Source: Bacillota bacterium (GTDB lineage: Bacteria > Bacillota > Clostridia > Lachnospirales > Lachnospiraceae). Taken from it: 64,000 bases of DNA. The position numbers were made by a program, and so were the translations under genes. The stretch lies in contig JAFAFU010000014.1 of NCBI GenBank assembly GCA_023423335.1, forward strand, positions 1 to 64,000, in the 5' to 3' direction. Below, in pieces: positions 7,705 through 16,189 of the stretch (positions within the stretch are counted from its first letter, which is position 1; each line of letters opens with the position of its first letter). Under the pieces are notes generated by a model. That model was not told where the DNA came from. It worked only from the letters and a program-made list of their open reading frames with translations, and searched no databases.

Positions 7705-9948
7705 TTATACCCATTTATATATGGTATTTACAAATTTCTGCAGATCCAACGGCTTACTCAAGTAATCATCCATGCCGGCATTCAGGCATTTTTCTTTATC
7801 CTGATTCATGGCATAGGCGGTGACAGCAATGATAGGGATATGCTGCCCCGTCAGTTTTTCCTTCTCCCGGATTTTCCTGGTCACATCAATTCCGCTGATC
7901 TCCGGCATGTGAATATCCATAAGTATTATATGAAAAGAGTTCTCATCATAGAGCTTCAGGGCTTCCATGCCGGAGGATGCCAGTTGTATGCTCCAGCCCA
8001 TATGCCGGGCGATTTCCTTTATTATAGTCTGGCTGACCAGATCATCTTCAACAGCCAGGATATGGATGCCCACCCGTTTCTCTTCGTGAAACAGAGCCTG
8101 GTTGTTTGAAAGGAGATGGGAGGTCCGCGGTGTTTCATAAGGAAGACTGAAGTGAAAGATACAGCCCCTCCCATATTTGCTATGCAGGGAAATATTACCG
8201 CCCATCAGTTCAACTAAAGCTTTTGTAATTGCCAGACCAAGACCGGTGCCCTGGTACTTTTTTGTCGAGGAGTCGTCAAGCTGCGTAAAAGAATGAAATA
8301 GTCTGGGGGCATCCTCTTCCCGTATACCAATTCCGGTATCGGATACAGAAAACATTAAGTGAGCTTTGCCGTCTGTGTGCCCGGCAGGCTCTACCTTCAG
8401 CATAATCTGACCTTGATCCGTAAACTTGATGGCATTGGTTACCAGGTTATTAATAATTTGAAGCAGCTTTCCCCGGTCTACCGATATCTCGTCCGGTACT
8501 TCGGCGCCGATCACAGTTTCAAACACTAACCCTTTTTTTCTGACTTCATTGCTAAAAAGAGTCTCCAGTTCCCGGAACAATTCCGTGACCTCGACCTGAG
8601 ATGGATTTAGCTTTACCTTACCGGCTTCAATCCTTGATAAATCCAGAATATCATTCAGTATGTTAAGTAAAGAAGCAGCGGAAGATTTTATAATGCCTAC
8701 TTTCTCCCTTTGGCTGTCCGACAATACGGAAAGCTCGAGTAAGTCAACCATACCCTTGATACCATTCATGGGTGTTCTGATCTCATGGCTCATATTTGCT
8801 AAAAACATGCTCTTGGCTTTATTGGCTGCTTCCGCTTTTTCTCTGGCTTCAAGAAGCTCTTTTTCCTGATTTTTGCGCTCTGTGACATTATGAAGCATAA
8901 TAATTCCGAGAATAAACCGGTCCTGATTATCTTTAATTATTTTTCTGGAAGATTCCATATATAGTGTACTGGTATCCGCCAAGGTGATCTTAACCTCAAA
9001 GGGGACGATATCTGCATTCGAATAGAACAGATCGCGATTATTATATGGAATAAATTCCTCGACATTTTTACCGACAGCAAGCTCCGGAAATTGGTTTCGG
9101 GCTATCGCATTCAATAAAATGATATGATACTCTGAATCGTACACAATGATAGAATCATGCATATTTTCTATAATTGCCTCGAGCAGCTCTTTTTGATTTT
9201 TAATTTGTTTTAAGGATATTTCCAGCTGTTTCTGCTGTCCTTCTATAATACTTGACTGTTCTTCCAGACTTTTTCGGTACGAAAGCTTCTCTGTAATATC
9301 TACCAGTATGGATACGATATATTTTACTTTTCCATCCACCTTTAAAGGAGCTATGGTGTTCTCCCAGAACTTTCCCTTCATTCCCTCTACCATACCCTCA
9401 AAATCCTTCAGGTAGGCCGATCTGCCTGTTTGTCTGATCTTATTCCAGCGATCCTCGGAGGGGCTGCCTTCAAAATCCGGGAAAAGCTCATTTAATTTTA
9501 ATCCGATACAGCGATCATAGCAGTAAGGAAAACGAACCATATTCAGATACATGGGGTTAGCTCTCAGGAGAGTAAAGTTATCGGCTGAATATAATCCAAT
9601 TCCATAATGGTTGTCATCGAAAAGCTGAATCAGCAAGGGCATATGATCAAACGGGGGTCTGACCAGAAATATATATTTCTTTTCGCTATCCTTCTCTTTC
9701 TCATATAACCTGATTATAAGCTCATATGGAACCAAAGACTTTGAAAACATATGAGCTTCCAAACCGTCATAGATAGGGTCTGAGTTTATCCGAAACAAAC
9801 TTTTCATTACATATTCCGTGGTGTTGCCTATTATTTCATCAGTCTGAAAGGATGTTAATTCGTAAAGTGGGGGACTTGCATCAATGACTATGCCCTTTCT
9901 CTCAACCAGATAAAATTCGTATACGTTCTGCCTCGAATCGTTTTCCAA
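7705..9948 (-). CDS. Hybrid PAS sensor histidine kinase / response regulator
   Basis: A 747-residue soluble hybrid kinase with no clear membrane segment. Order of parts: two PAS-like regions (about 10-100 and 115-220), a coiled stretch, a third PAS (about 255-355), a HisKA dimerisation domain with phospho-His388 in MSHEIRTPMNG, a HATPase domain with DTGIGI and GTGLGL boxes (about 490-605), and a C-terminal receiver with ED near 630, phospho-Asp678 in ILMDIHMPE and the late KP (LSKPLD). There is no output domain and no separate regulator gene nearby, so its partner (perhaps an HPt protein) is elsewhere. The start is TTG, with AGGAGGTC 8 bases upstream on the minus strand. Confidence 0.9.
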   Translation of the reverse strand: MENDSRQNVYEFYLVERKGIVIDASPPLYELTSFQTDEIIGNTTEYVMKSLFRINSDPIYDGLEAHMFSKSLVPYELIIRLYEKEKDSEKKYIFLVRPPFDHMPLLIQLFDDNHYGIGLYSADNFTLLRANPMYLNMVRFPYCYDRCIGLKLNELFPDFEGSPSEDRWNKIRQTGRSAYLKDFEGMVEGMKGKFWENTIAPLKVDGKVKYIVSILVDITEKLSYRKSLEEQSSIIEGQQKQLEISLKQIKNQKELLEAIIENMHDSIIVYDSEYHIILLNAIARNQFPELAVGKNVEEFIPYNNRDLFYSNADIVPFEVKITLADTSTLYMESSRKIIKDNQDRFILGIIMLHNVTERKNQEKELLEAREKAEAANKAKSMFLANMSHEIRTPMNGIKGMVDLLELSVLSDSQREKVGIIKSSAASLLNILNDILDLSRIEAGKVKLNPSQVEVTELFRELETLFSNEVRKKGLVFETVIGAEVPDEISVDRGKLLQIINNLVTNAIKFTDQGQIMLKVEPAGHTDGKAHLMFSVSDTGIGIREEDAPRLFHSFTQLDDSSTKKYQGTGLGLAITKALVELMGGNISLHSKYGRGCIFHFSLPYETPRTSHLLSNNQALFHEEKRVGIHILAVEDDLVSQTIIKEIARHMGWSIQLASSGMEALKLYDENSFHIILMDIHMPEISGIDVTRKIREKEKLTGQHIPIIAVTAYAMNQDKEKCLNAGMDDYLSKPLDLQKFVNTIYKWV

Positions 9949-9992
9949 TTATGGGACCTCCTAGTTACAAGATGAAAAATATACCATCACTA

Positions 9993-10021
9993 ATCATAGT
10001 ATATAGGTATTAAAAATTCAA
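9993..10021 (-). promoter_or_regulatory. Promoter of the hybrid histidine kinase gene
   Basis: Read on the minus strand: TTGAAT, 17 bases, TATGAT, about 45 bases before the TTG start. Confidence 0.55.
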
Positions 10022-10063
10022 CATAATATCACCTAATATTACTTTTTTCCACTTTTTGCAACA

Positions 10064-10090
10064 GAAAAAAAGAGTGCCTCATCAAGCACT
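10064..10090 (-). terminator. Possible minus-strand terminator upstream of the kinase promoter
   Basis: On the minus strand AGTGC-ttgatgag-GCACT is followed by CTTTTTTT. It would stop minus-strand transcripts coming from the repeat-rich gap before they reach the kinase gene. Confidence 0.45.
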
Positions 10091-10113
10091 TATCACTGGC
10101 TTGCATCTAAAAA

Positions 10114-10276
10114 TTCATGATATAATGAAAGCGTAGTGAGAATAGTGCAAACAAGTTTGCACAACAAGCTTGCTTGCAATATACGAGCGGAGCAACAAGA
10201 TCATGAACACGCTTTATGTTCATGATATAATGAAAGTGTAGAGTGAACGATCATGAACACGCTTTGTGTTCATGAT
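10114..10276 (+). repeat. Tandem intergenic repeats and hairpins upstream of sbcD
   Basis: The 466-base gap before sbcD has no gene but is rich in repeats. TTCATGATATAATGAAAG plus YGTAG occurs at 10114-10136 and 10219-10241, each with a perfect TATAAT. A 27-base palindromic element (ATCATGAACACGCTT then a base pair change, then TGTTCATGAT) occurs at 10200-10226 and again exactly 50 bases later at 10250-10276. GTGCAAAC-aa-GTTTGCAC forms another hairpin at 10145-10162. Confidence 0.75.
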
Positions 10277-10413
10277 GAGCAGATTAGTCCATGCAATTCC
10301 CGGCATTGATCAGGCTTGTCCGAATAGATACCGTGAGTTCCATGGGTAAGGAACCGTAAAACAGAGATTTTTGAACTGTAATTACGGAAAAGATGAAAGA
10401 ATAGGGGAAGCAT

Positions 10414-11559
10414 ATGAAGCTATTGCATACTTCGGATTTACATATAGGCAAGAAGGTAAATGAGTTTTCGATGATCGAGGATCAGGAATACATCCTGGGG
10501 CAGATTTTGCAGCTTGCGGATAAGCATATGCCGCAGGGAATTTTAATTGCAGGGGATATTTATGATAAGGGCATTCCCTCTGTGGAGGCGGTTAGGCTGT
10601 TCGACTGGTTCTTGACGGAACTTCATAGAAGAGAGCTGGCCGTTTTCCTGGTCAGCGGAAACCATGATTCCTCGGAGAGGATTGATTTTGGCGGGCGGAT
10701 TTTGGCTGAGAACCGAATTCATATCGCCGGGGCTTACCAGGGAAAGCTGGAGAAGATAACGCTGGAGGATGAATTTGGTCCCCTGCATATTTATCTGATG
10801 CCATTTGTGAAGCCGGCGCTGATCAGGCGTTTTTATCCTGAGGTCGAGACCTATCAGGAAGCGGTAGAAGCGATAATAAATCATGGAGGAGTAGAGGAAA
10901 CCCAGAGAAATATCCTCGTAGCCCACCAGTTTATTACCAGTGGGAATACACAACCGGAACGGTGTGATTCAGAAACCGTCTCCATCGGCGGACTGGATAA
11001 CATCGATGCCTCGGTATTCGGGGCATTTGACTATGTTGCCCTGGGACATCTGCATGGGGCCCAGAGGATCGGAAGAGATACCGTGCGATATGCTGGCTCC
11101 CCCCTAAAATATTCGTTCTCTGAAGCGAGACAGATTAAGTCCGTAACCTTGCTTGAGGTGGGGAAAAAGTCGGAAGTAAGCTTTGAGAAGCTTCCAATCA
11201 CTCCCCTTAAGGATATGAGGGAGATCAGGGGACCGATACAAGCCCTGACCGATCCGAAAATCTACAGCCAGGCCAATCCTCTGGATTATATCCATGCAAT
11301 CCTCACGGATGAAGAAGAAATCTATGATGCGATAGGAAAGCTCAGAAGTATCTATCCGAATATCATGAGACTGGATTTTGAGAACAGCAGATCGGTATGG
11401 AACGCGGATGCATTGTTTACGGCAGCGGACGTGGAGGAGCAAAGTTCCTTAGAGCTTTTTGAGGAATTCTTTGAAAGCCAGAATAATAATCCGATGAATG
11501 CAGAGCAAAGGGCTGTTATACAAAAGCTATTTGAAGAAATGGAAGGTGATGGGGAATGA
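10414..11559 (+). CDS. sbcD: Exonuclease SbcD (Mre11-like nuclease subunit)
   Basis: A 381-residue calcineurin-like phosphoesterase, the nuclease subunit of the SbcCD complex, which opens DNA hairpins and removes protein-blocked DNA ends using Mn2+. The five phosphoesterase motifs are visible: HTSDLHIGK, AGDIYDKG, SGNHDSSERI, the conserved VAHQF, and LGHLHGAQ. The C-terminal region after residue 270 is the capping domain. The ATG has AGGGGAAG upstream. Its TGA overlaps the ATG of sbcC by four bases (ATGA), a sign of coupled translation. Confidence 0.95.
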   Translation: MKLLHTSDLHIGKKVNEFSMIEDQEYILGQILQLADKHMPQGILIAGDIYDKGIPSVEAVRLFDWFLTELHRRELAVFLVSGNHDSSERIDFGGRILAENRIHIAGAYQGKLEKITLEDEFGPLHIYLMPFVKPALIRRFYPEVETYQEAVEAIINHGGVEETQRNILVAHQFITSGNTQPERCDSETVSIGGLDNIDASVFGAFDYVALGHLHGAQRIGRDTVRYAGSPLKYSFSEARQIKSVTLLEVGKKSEVSFEKLPITPLKDMREIRGPIQALTDPKIYSQANPLDYIHAILTDEEEIYDAIGKLRSIYPNIMRLDFENSRSVWNADALFTAADVEEQSSLELFEEFFESQNNNPMNAEQRAVIQKLFEEMEGDGE

Positions 11560-14500
11560 AGCCGATAAAGTTAGTCATGAGCGCCTTCGGGCCGTTTCGC
11601 GGTGTTACCGAGGTTCCTTTTTCCGAACTGGGCCCGAAGGGACTGTTCCTGATCAATGGGGATACCGGCGCCGGAAAGACCACCTTATTTGATGCCATTT
11701 CCTTCGCACTATACGGAAATGCCAGCGGTGAGAACCGGACTGCGGATTCCTTCCGCAGTGATTACGCGGAGGAAGAAGAGGAAAGCTACGTGGAGCTTAC
11801 CTTTCTGCACCATAATAAGGAATATCGGATAAACCGGAACCCCGGATATAAGAGATCGAAGAAGAGGGGCAGTGGTACCACCGATCACAGGAATAATGCC
11901 TCCTTAACTATGCCGGATGGCAGGATCATTGGAGGCTACGCCCAGGTGACGCAGGAAGTAACCGCTCTTCTGGGGATCGATTGGAAACAATATAAACAGA
12001 TCGCCATGATTGCCCAGGGAGAATTCCTGCAGCTGCTTACCGCAGGAAGCGATGAACGGGGAATGATCTTCCGTAAGGTATTTGGCACTCAGGTTTATGC
12101 CGGTCTCCAGCGGGAGTTGAAGGAAATGGCAAATAAATTAAGGTATCAATGTGAGGATATCGACAAGGGGATCCTGCAATACCTAAGCGGAGTTGCCTGC
12201 GGAGAGGACAGCGTCCACAGGTATGCCCTTGAAGAAGGGAAGAAGGCGAAGGATATCCACCAGTCCCTTAAGATGGTGGAGCTGCTGAAGCTGCTGCTGG
12301 AGGAAGACCAGGCCCATTATGAAGAGATAGCCCGGGAAAATAAGAAGTTAAGGCTTGCCATAGAGCAAAAGTCAGGAGAATATTCCTTATCAGAACAATT
12401 TAACCGGATGCTCACAGAGCTTAAGCAGGCGGAGGAGGAGTACGGGAGGCTGTCCCTGGCGGCAGAGGATATGGCCGGGCAGGCGGAGCGGTATAAACAG
12501 GCGGAGAAAGCGCTGCATTCCGTAAAGCCCTTCGAGGATACCTGCCTGCGGCTTAATCAGGAATTATCTGCCCTGGAAGCTGAGATTCTGCGGGGAAAAG
12601 CAGAGAAGGTACAACTCGAAGCGGATTACCGGAGATTCAGGGAAGAGCTGACTTATCTGGAAGCGAATAAACCTAAGATAGAGATGCTAAAGAAGGAAAT
12701 TAACCGGCAGGAGGAAGATCTTAAAAGATACGAGGAAGTCTTAAGCCAGGAAAAGCAGATACTCCTGCTGGATGAGAAGAAACGATCCACGGAAGGGCAG
12801 ATCGCGGATCAGCTTAAGAAAAAGGAGGAACTGGGTAAGGAACAGTCCGAAAAGCAAAGGCAATTAGAACTGCTGGCCGATTGTGAAAAAGCTCTGGCAA
12901 TCTGCGAAGGGCGGCTGGATACAACCAAGCGGACCAAAGAGCAATTACATAGATTTATAAGGGACATCGAAGCAATCAATACAGAGGAGGAAGCTTATTC
13001 CCGCTGCCGGGAAATCTATTCGAAAGCGGAAACGGATTACCATGACCGGAACAGCCGATATATGCAGATGGAACTGAGGTTTTACAGGGAGCAGGCCGGA
13101 ATTATGGCAGCCGCTCTGCAGACCGGGATGCCCTGTCCGGTTTGCGGGTCAACGAATCATCCCGCGAAAGCGGTGATGACCGAGGGAGCACCCGTGGAAG
13201 AAGAATTAAATCGGGAAAAACTTCAATTAGAAAAGCTACGGGGACGGCTGCGGGCAGCAGGCAGCAGCTGCGAAGCCCAGAAAACCAAGGTGGATACGCT
13301 GATCATAAACCTGGGTGAGAATTTGTATTCCATACTTGATTATCGGATGAACAGCAATCCGGGCGGAGACGGGATGAAGGCGGTCAGCAGTCTGGTAGGA
13401 CAGAAGCTCCAGGCAGCGGAGGAAGCCCTGAAAGAACTTGAGCACCGGCAGGTTCAGCTTTGGCAGGACAAGCTTCACAAAGACTTTTGTTCTAAAAGGG
13501 TCGGCGAGATAAATAAGGAGCTTCAGGTGTCGGAGGAAAGCATCACGATATTCAGAGAAAATCTGAATATACTCAATTCGGATTTAAATAGAATAATAGG
13601 AATGATGAATACCCTGAAGAAGGATCTTAAGTTCAAAACCAGAGAAGAAGCCGAAGTATCCCTTCGGGAGGTAAAGCAAGCGTGTAATAAACTTCAGGAG
13701 GAACAAAAGTCGGCAGAAGAAGCCTTCCGAAGCTGTGAGCTGGTCCTGGGCAGAACAGGTGCGGTTCTTGCGGATAATGGGAAGAAGCTGGAAAGTAAAT
13801 CTGAGGATTACAACCGTTCCAAGAAGCAGTACCATCAGAAGCTTAAGGACGCAGGCTTTGCGGCAGAGGGTGTCGTCGGCGAGAGCAGATATAGGGAAGC
13901 ACTTCTTAAGGAAGAGGAACTGGAGGACTTAAGAAAAACCATTGACACCTATGATAAGGCCAGGGAGAATCTGATTAATCGGATTGAACAGCTGAAAAAG
14001 AATACGGCGGGCCGCGAAGAGAAGAATCTGGAGAAGCTTGCAGCCGAGCGGGAGGAGCTGAACCGGAAGGCACAGGAATGTGAGAAGCAGACGAATGAAA
14101 TCTTCAGCAGACTGAAAAATAACGATATGATCTGCCGGAATGTGGAGGAGCAGCACAGGAAGCAGCAGAGAATACGCCAGGAATTCCTTGACTTAAATGA
14201 GCTGTCCAGAACTGCCAGCGGAGAACTGCCCGGCAAGAGCAAGATTGCCTTCGAGCAGTATATCCAGGCCTTCTACTTTGAGAAGGTAATCCATGAGGCC
14301 AACAAGCGCTTCTATCATATGTCCGGTCATCAGTATGTCCTTCAGCGGAAGAAGGAATCCACCGACCTGCGAAGCTCCGCCGGTCTTGAGTTAGAGGTTA
14401 TGGACTACTACACCGGCAAAGCCAGATCCGTCAAATCCTTGTCCGGCGGCGAATCCTTTAAAGCGGCGCTATCTCTTGCATTGGGTTTGTCCGATGTTAT

Positions 14501-14729
14501 CCAGAGCTATGCCGGAGGAATTGAGATGGATGCGATGTTTGTGGATGAAGGCTTCGGATCCCTTGACAGTGATTCCCTCGAACAGGCAATTGAGGCCTTG
14601 AACGCCCTGACGGATGGGAACCGAATGGTGGGAATTATCTCTCATGTAGCTGAACTGAAAGAGAGAATTGATAAGAAGATCCTCATTGAGAAGAGTATGG
14701 AGGGAAGCCGGCTGAGGGTAGTGACATAA
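11556..14729 (+). CDS. sbcC: Exonuclease SbcC (Rad50-like ATPase subunit)
   Basis: A 1057-residue SMC-like ATPase that pairs with SbcD. The Walker A motif (NGDTGAGKTTLFDA) sits near residue 35. Two long coiled-coil arms flank the zinc hook CPVCG with cysteines 527 and 530, almost exactly in the middle of the chain as expected. The C-terminal ABC half has the signature SLSGGESFKAALSLALGLSD and Walker B MFVDEGFGSLD. Reading frame is intact and length is typical of Firmicute SbcC. Confidence 0.95.
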   Translation: MKPIKLVMSAFGPFRGVTEVPFSELGPKGLFLINGDTGAGKTTLFDAISFALYGNASGENRTADSFRSDYAEEEEESYVELTFLHHNKEYRINRNPGYKRSKKRGSGTTDHRNNASLTMPDGRIIGGYAQVTQEVTALLGIDWKQYKQIAMIAQGEFLQLLTAGSDERGMIFRKVFGTQVYAGLQRELKEMANKLRYQCEDIDKGILQYLSGVACGEDSVHRYALEEGKKAKDIHQSLKMVELLKLLLEEDQAHYEEIARENKKLRLAIEQKSGEYSLSEQFNRMLTELKQAEEEYGRLSLAAEDMAGQAERYKQAEKALHSVKPFEDTCLRLNQELSALEAEILRGKAEKVQLEADYRRFREELTYLEANKPKIEMLKKEINRQEEDLKRYEEVLSQEKQILLLDEKKRSTEGQIADQLKKKEELGKEQSEKQRQLELLADCEKALAICEGRLDTTKRTKEQLHRFIRDIEAINTEEEAYSRCREIYSKAETDYHDRNSRYMQMELRFYREQAGIMAAALQTGMPCPVCGSTNHPAKAVMTEGAPVEEELNREKLQLEKLRGRLRAAGSSCEAQKTKVDTLIINLGENLYSILDYRMNSNPGGDGMKAVSSLVGQKLQAAEEALKELEHRQVQLWQDKLHKDFCSKRVGEINKELQVSEESITIFRENLNILNSDLNRIIGMMNTLKKDLKFKTREEAEVSLREVKQACNKLQEEQKSAEEAFRSCELVLGRTGAVLADNGKKLESKSEDYNRSKKQYHQKLKDAGFAAEGVVGESRYREALLKEEELEDLRKTIDTYDKARENLINRIEQLKKNTAGREEKNLEKLAAEREELNRKAQECEKQTNEIFSRLKNNDMICRNVEEQHRKQQRIRQEFLDLNELSRTASGELPGKSKIAFEQYIQAFYFEKVIHEANKRFYHMSGHQYVLQRKKESTDLRSSAGLELEVMDYYTGKARSVKSLSGGESFKAALSLALGLSDVIQSYAGGIEMDAMFVDEGFGSLDSDSLEQAIEALNALTDGNRMVGIISHVAELKERIDKKILIEKSMEGSRLRVVT

Positions 14730-14746
14730 AAAAGGAGGACGTCTCT

Positions 14747-14818
14747 GTGTATGGCTCCGAATTCAATCCTATCGTATCGGGAACGATGGATCATTCATCT
14801 AGATTCCCGTACATTTAA
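14747..14818 (+). CDS. Possible small ORF after sbcC (23 residues)
   Basis: Seventeen bases after the sbcC stop there is a near-perfect ribosome site AAAGGAGGAC (14731-14740) followed at 6 bases by GTG, opening a 23-codon frame that begins VYGSEFNP in direct translation and ends at TAA 14818. An ATG in another frame (14751) is also possible. The ORF overlaps the end of the convergent TetR gene by 24 bases. There is no known homologue I recognise; it may be a chance ORF or the relic of a third operon gene. Confidence 0.25.
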   Translation: MYGSEFNPIVSGTMDHSSRFPYI

Positions 14819-15406
14819 GCTGACAGTAATGATATTTCTTACCAGGCTCTGATAATCTTCCTGATGAGGGATATCCTTATTTGCAATCAGCACTGAGATG
14901 CCATGGACCAGACCCCAGCAATACACCAGAAGCTCCTCCTTACTCATCAATTGATGGGGGTAGGCTTCTATAAACCTTTCAATGGCCATGGAGAAGGTTT
15001 GAAAAGGATATTCATTTGTAATTGCCCCCGGGGTACAATTGAACATAGCATTCATTTTGCTTTCCATATTACTTAAGAAGAGAAGCCGCAAATATTCCGG
15101 ATTCTCGGAAAAAAACCGGATATAAGCAACGCCCATCTCGGCAAGCTGCTGCTTCGGGTCGTCAGGATACTGCTCTACCGCCTGCTTCAGGCTCTCATTA
15201 AAGGCCCGCAGCGCCTCCAGGGTAATAGCGGCAATCAGCTCGTCTTTATCTTTAAAATGGCGGTAGGGGGCAGTCTGGCTGACATTACAGGCCTTTGCCA
15301 CCTTACGGAGGGAAAACCCCTCATAGCCCTCCTGATCCAGCAGCTTCAAGCCTGTCCTTATCAGTTCGGCTTTCAGATCTCCATGATGATAGCTTTGGTT
15401 TGTCAT
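14795..15406 (-). CDS. TetR/AcrR family transcriptional regulator
   Basis: A 203-residue repressor. The N-terminal helix-turn-helix (about residues 10-55) reads FSLRKVAKACNVSQTAPYRHFKDK in the family pattern (motif FSLRKVAKA then SQTAPYRHF). The C-terminal ligand domain contains the WGLVHGIS element of the WHG / TetR_C_33 group. The gene diverges from two flavin oxidoreductase genes, and two matching palindromes sit in the shared 222-base gap, so it very probably represses itself and them. The inducing ligand is unknown; related regulators respond to quinones, electrophiles or drugs. Confidence 0.88.
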   Translation of the reverse strand: MTNQSYHHGDLKAELIRTGLKLLDQEGYEGFSLRKVAKACNVSQTAPYRHFKDKDELIAAITLEALRAFNESLKQAVEQYPDDPKQQLAEMGVAYIRFFSENPEYLRLLFLSNMESKMNAMFNCTPGAITNEYPFQTFSMAIERFIEAYPHQLMSKEELLVYCWGLVHGISVLIANKDIPHQEDYQSLVRNIITVSLNVRESR

Positions 15407-15456
15407 AGCGGATCTCCGTTTCTGTAATTATTTTGTGCTAAAATTATTTACTATAG

Positions 15457-15518
15457 TATAGCATCTAATGTTGACAAAGTAAACATTAGATGCTATATTC
15501 AAGTTTACGGTGTAAACA
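15457..15518. promoter_or_regulatory. Double TetR operator between the regulator and oxidoreductase genes
   Basis: Two 17-base palindromes of one pattern are visible: TGTTGAC-aaa-GTAAACA at 15469-15485 and AGTTTAC-ggt-GTAAACA at 15502-15518, with centres 33 bases (about three helical turns) apart. The first is embedded in a longer perfect inverted repeat with 16-base arms (15457-15472 and 15482-15497). The position next to a divergent TetR gene supports operator function. Confidence 0.75.
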
Positions 15519-15533
15519 TTAAAAAGGGTTATA

Positions 15534-15628
15534 CGTTGAAAAGAAGTACATATCTCAACGGGCAAAAAGCACTTACGTGCTTTTCGCAAAGTATTTGTAT
15601 GCCGCTGAAGCGATAAATGGAGGTTATT
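15534..15628 (+). repeat. Dispersed leader repeat, copy B (full length)
   Basis: This is the most complete copy. CGTTGA...TCAACG (15534-15539 / 15555-15560) forms stem I. AAAAGCAC-ttac-GTGCTTTT (15565-15584) is a perfect stem II. CGCAAAGTATTTGT leads into ATGCCGCT-gaag-CG (module III), directly followed by AAATGGAGGTTATT and the start codon. Confidence 0.8.
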
Positions 15629-16189
15629 ATGAATGCATTAGTATTAAGTGATAAGGAGTTTCGGACAGAAGCTTATGATCAGATCCGCGGACGTGTTCTG
15701 GAGCATCTGAACAGTCAGGGGCTTACTGCGGAGGAAATAGCCATAGGGAGGGAGGACCTGGATTTTTGCATGGGTTGCTTTGGCTGTTGGATAAAAAGCC
15801 CGGGAGAATGTGTCATCAGGGATATGGTGGCCGATATTAACAGGAAGTATGTAGGCAGTGATGTGGTGGTATATCTGTGTCCGGTGGTTTTTGGGCAATT
15901 CAGCGCTAACATGAAGAATGCGCTGGATCGGTGGATTCCAAATATTTTACCTTTTTTTAAGCGCCGGCCGGATGGATCGACAATTCATCCAACCAGATAT
16001 GACAATAATCCAAGACAGATAATGATAGCATATGCCGAGGACTTGCAGCAGGAGGATGGTAAGCTCTTTACGGATATTATTATGAAGCATAGAAACGCTG
16101 TGGATGTAATTATTTATAATAATTCCATCACGGATTTGAGCAGGGAATTGGAGAGCATCCAATTAAAGAAAGTAGGTGCCGTCCTATGA
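15629..16189 (+). CDS. Iron-sulfur flavoprotein-like NAD(P)H-dependent oxidoreductase
   Basis: A 186-residue flavodoxin-fold protein of the FMN-reductase superfamily. Residues 47-61 carry Cys47-x2-Cys50-x2-Cys53-x7-Cys61 (CMGCFGCWIKSPGEC), the compact cysteine motif that holds a [4Fe-4S] cluster in archaeal iron-sulfur flavoprotein (Isf). It therefore probably passes electrons between FMN and a cluster. The start at 15629 follows GGAGG by 8 bases; 15617 would lie inside the ribosome site. Its stop overlaps the next oxidoreductase gene by four bases (ATGA), and the pair sits under the TetR operators. Confidence 0.8.
   Translation: MNALVLSDKEFRTEAYDQIRGRVLEHLNSQGLTAEEIAIGREDLDFCMGCFGCWIKSPGECVIRDMVADINRKYVGSDVVVYLCPVVFGQFSANMKNALDRWIPNILPFFKRRPDGSTIHPTRYDNNPRQIMIAYAEDLQQEDGKLFTDIIMKHRNAVDVIIYNNSITDLSRELESIQLKKVGAVL

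Noticed and set aside
10114..10276. CRISPR array upstream of sbcD
   Set aside because: There are only two copies each of two different elements, the spacing is not repeat-spacer, and no cas gene is near.
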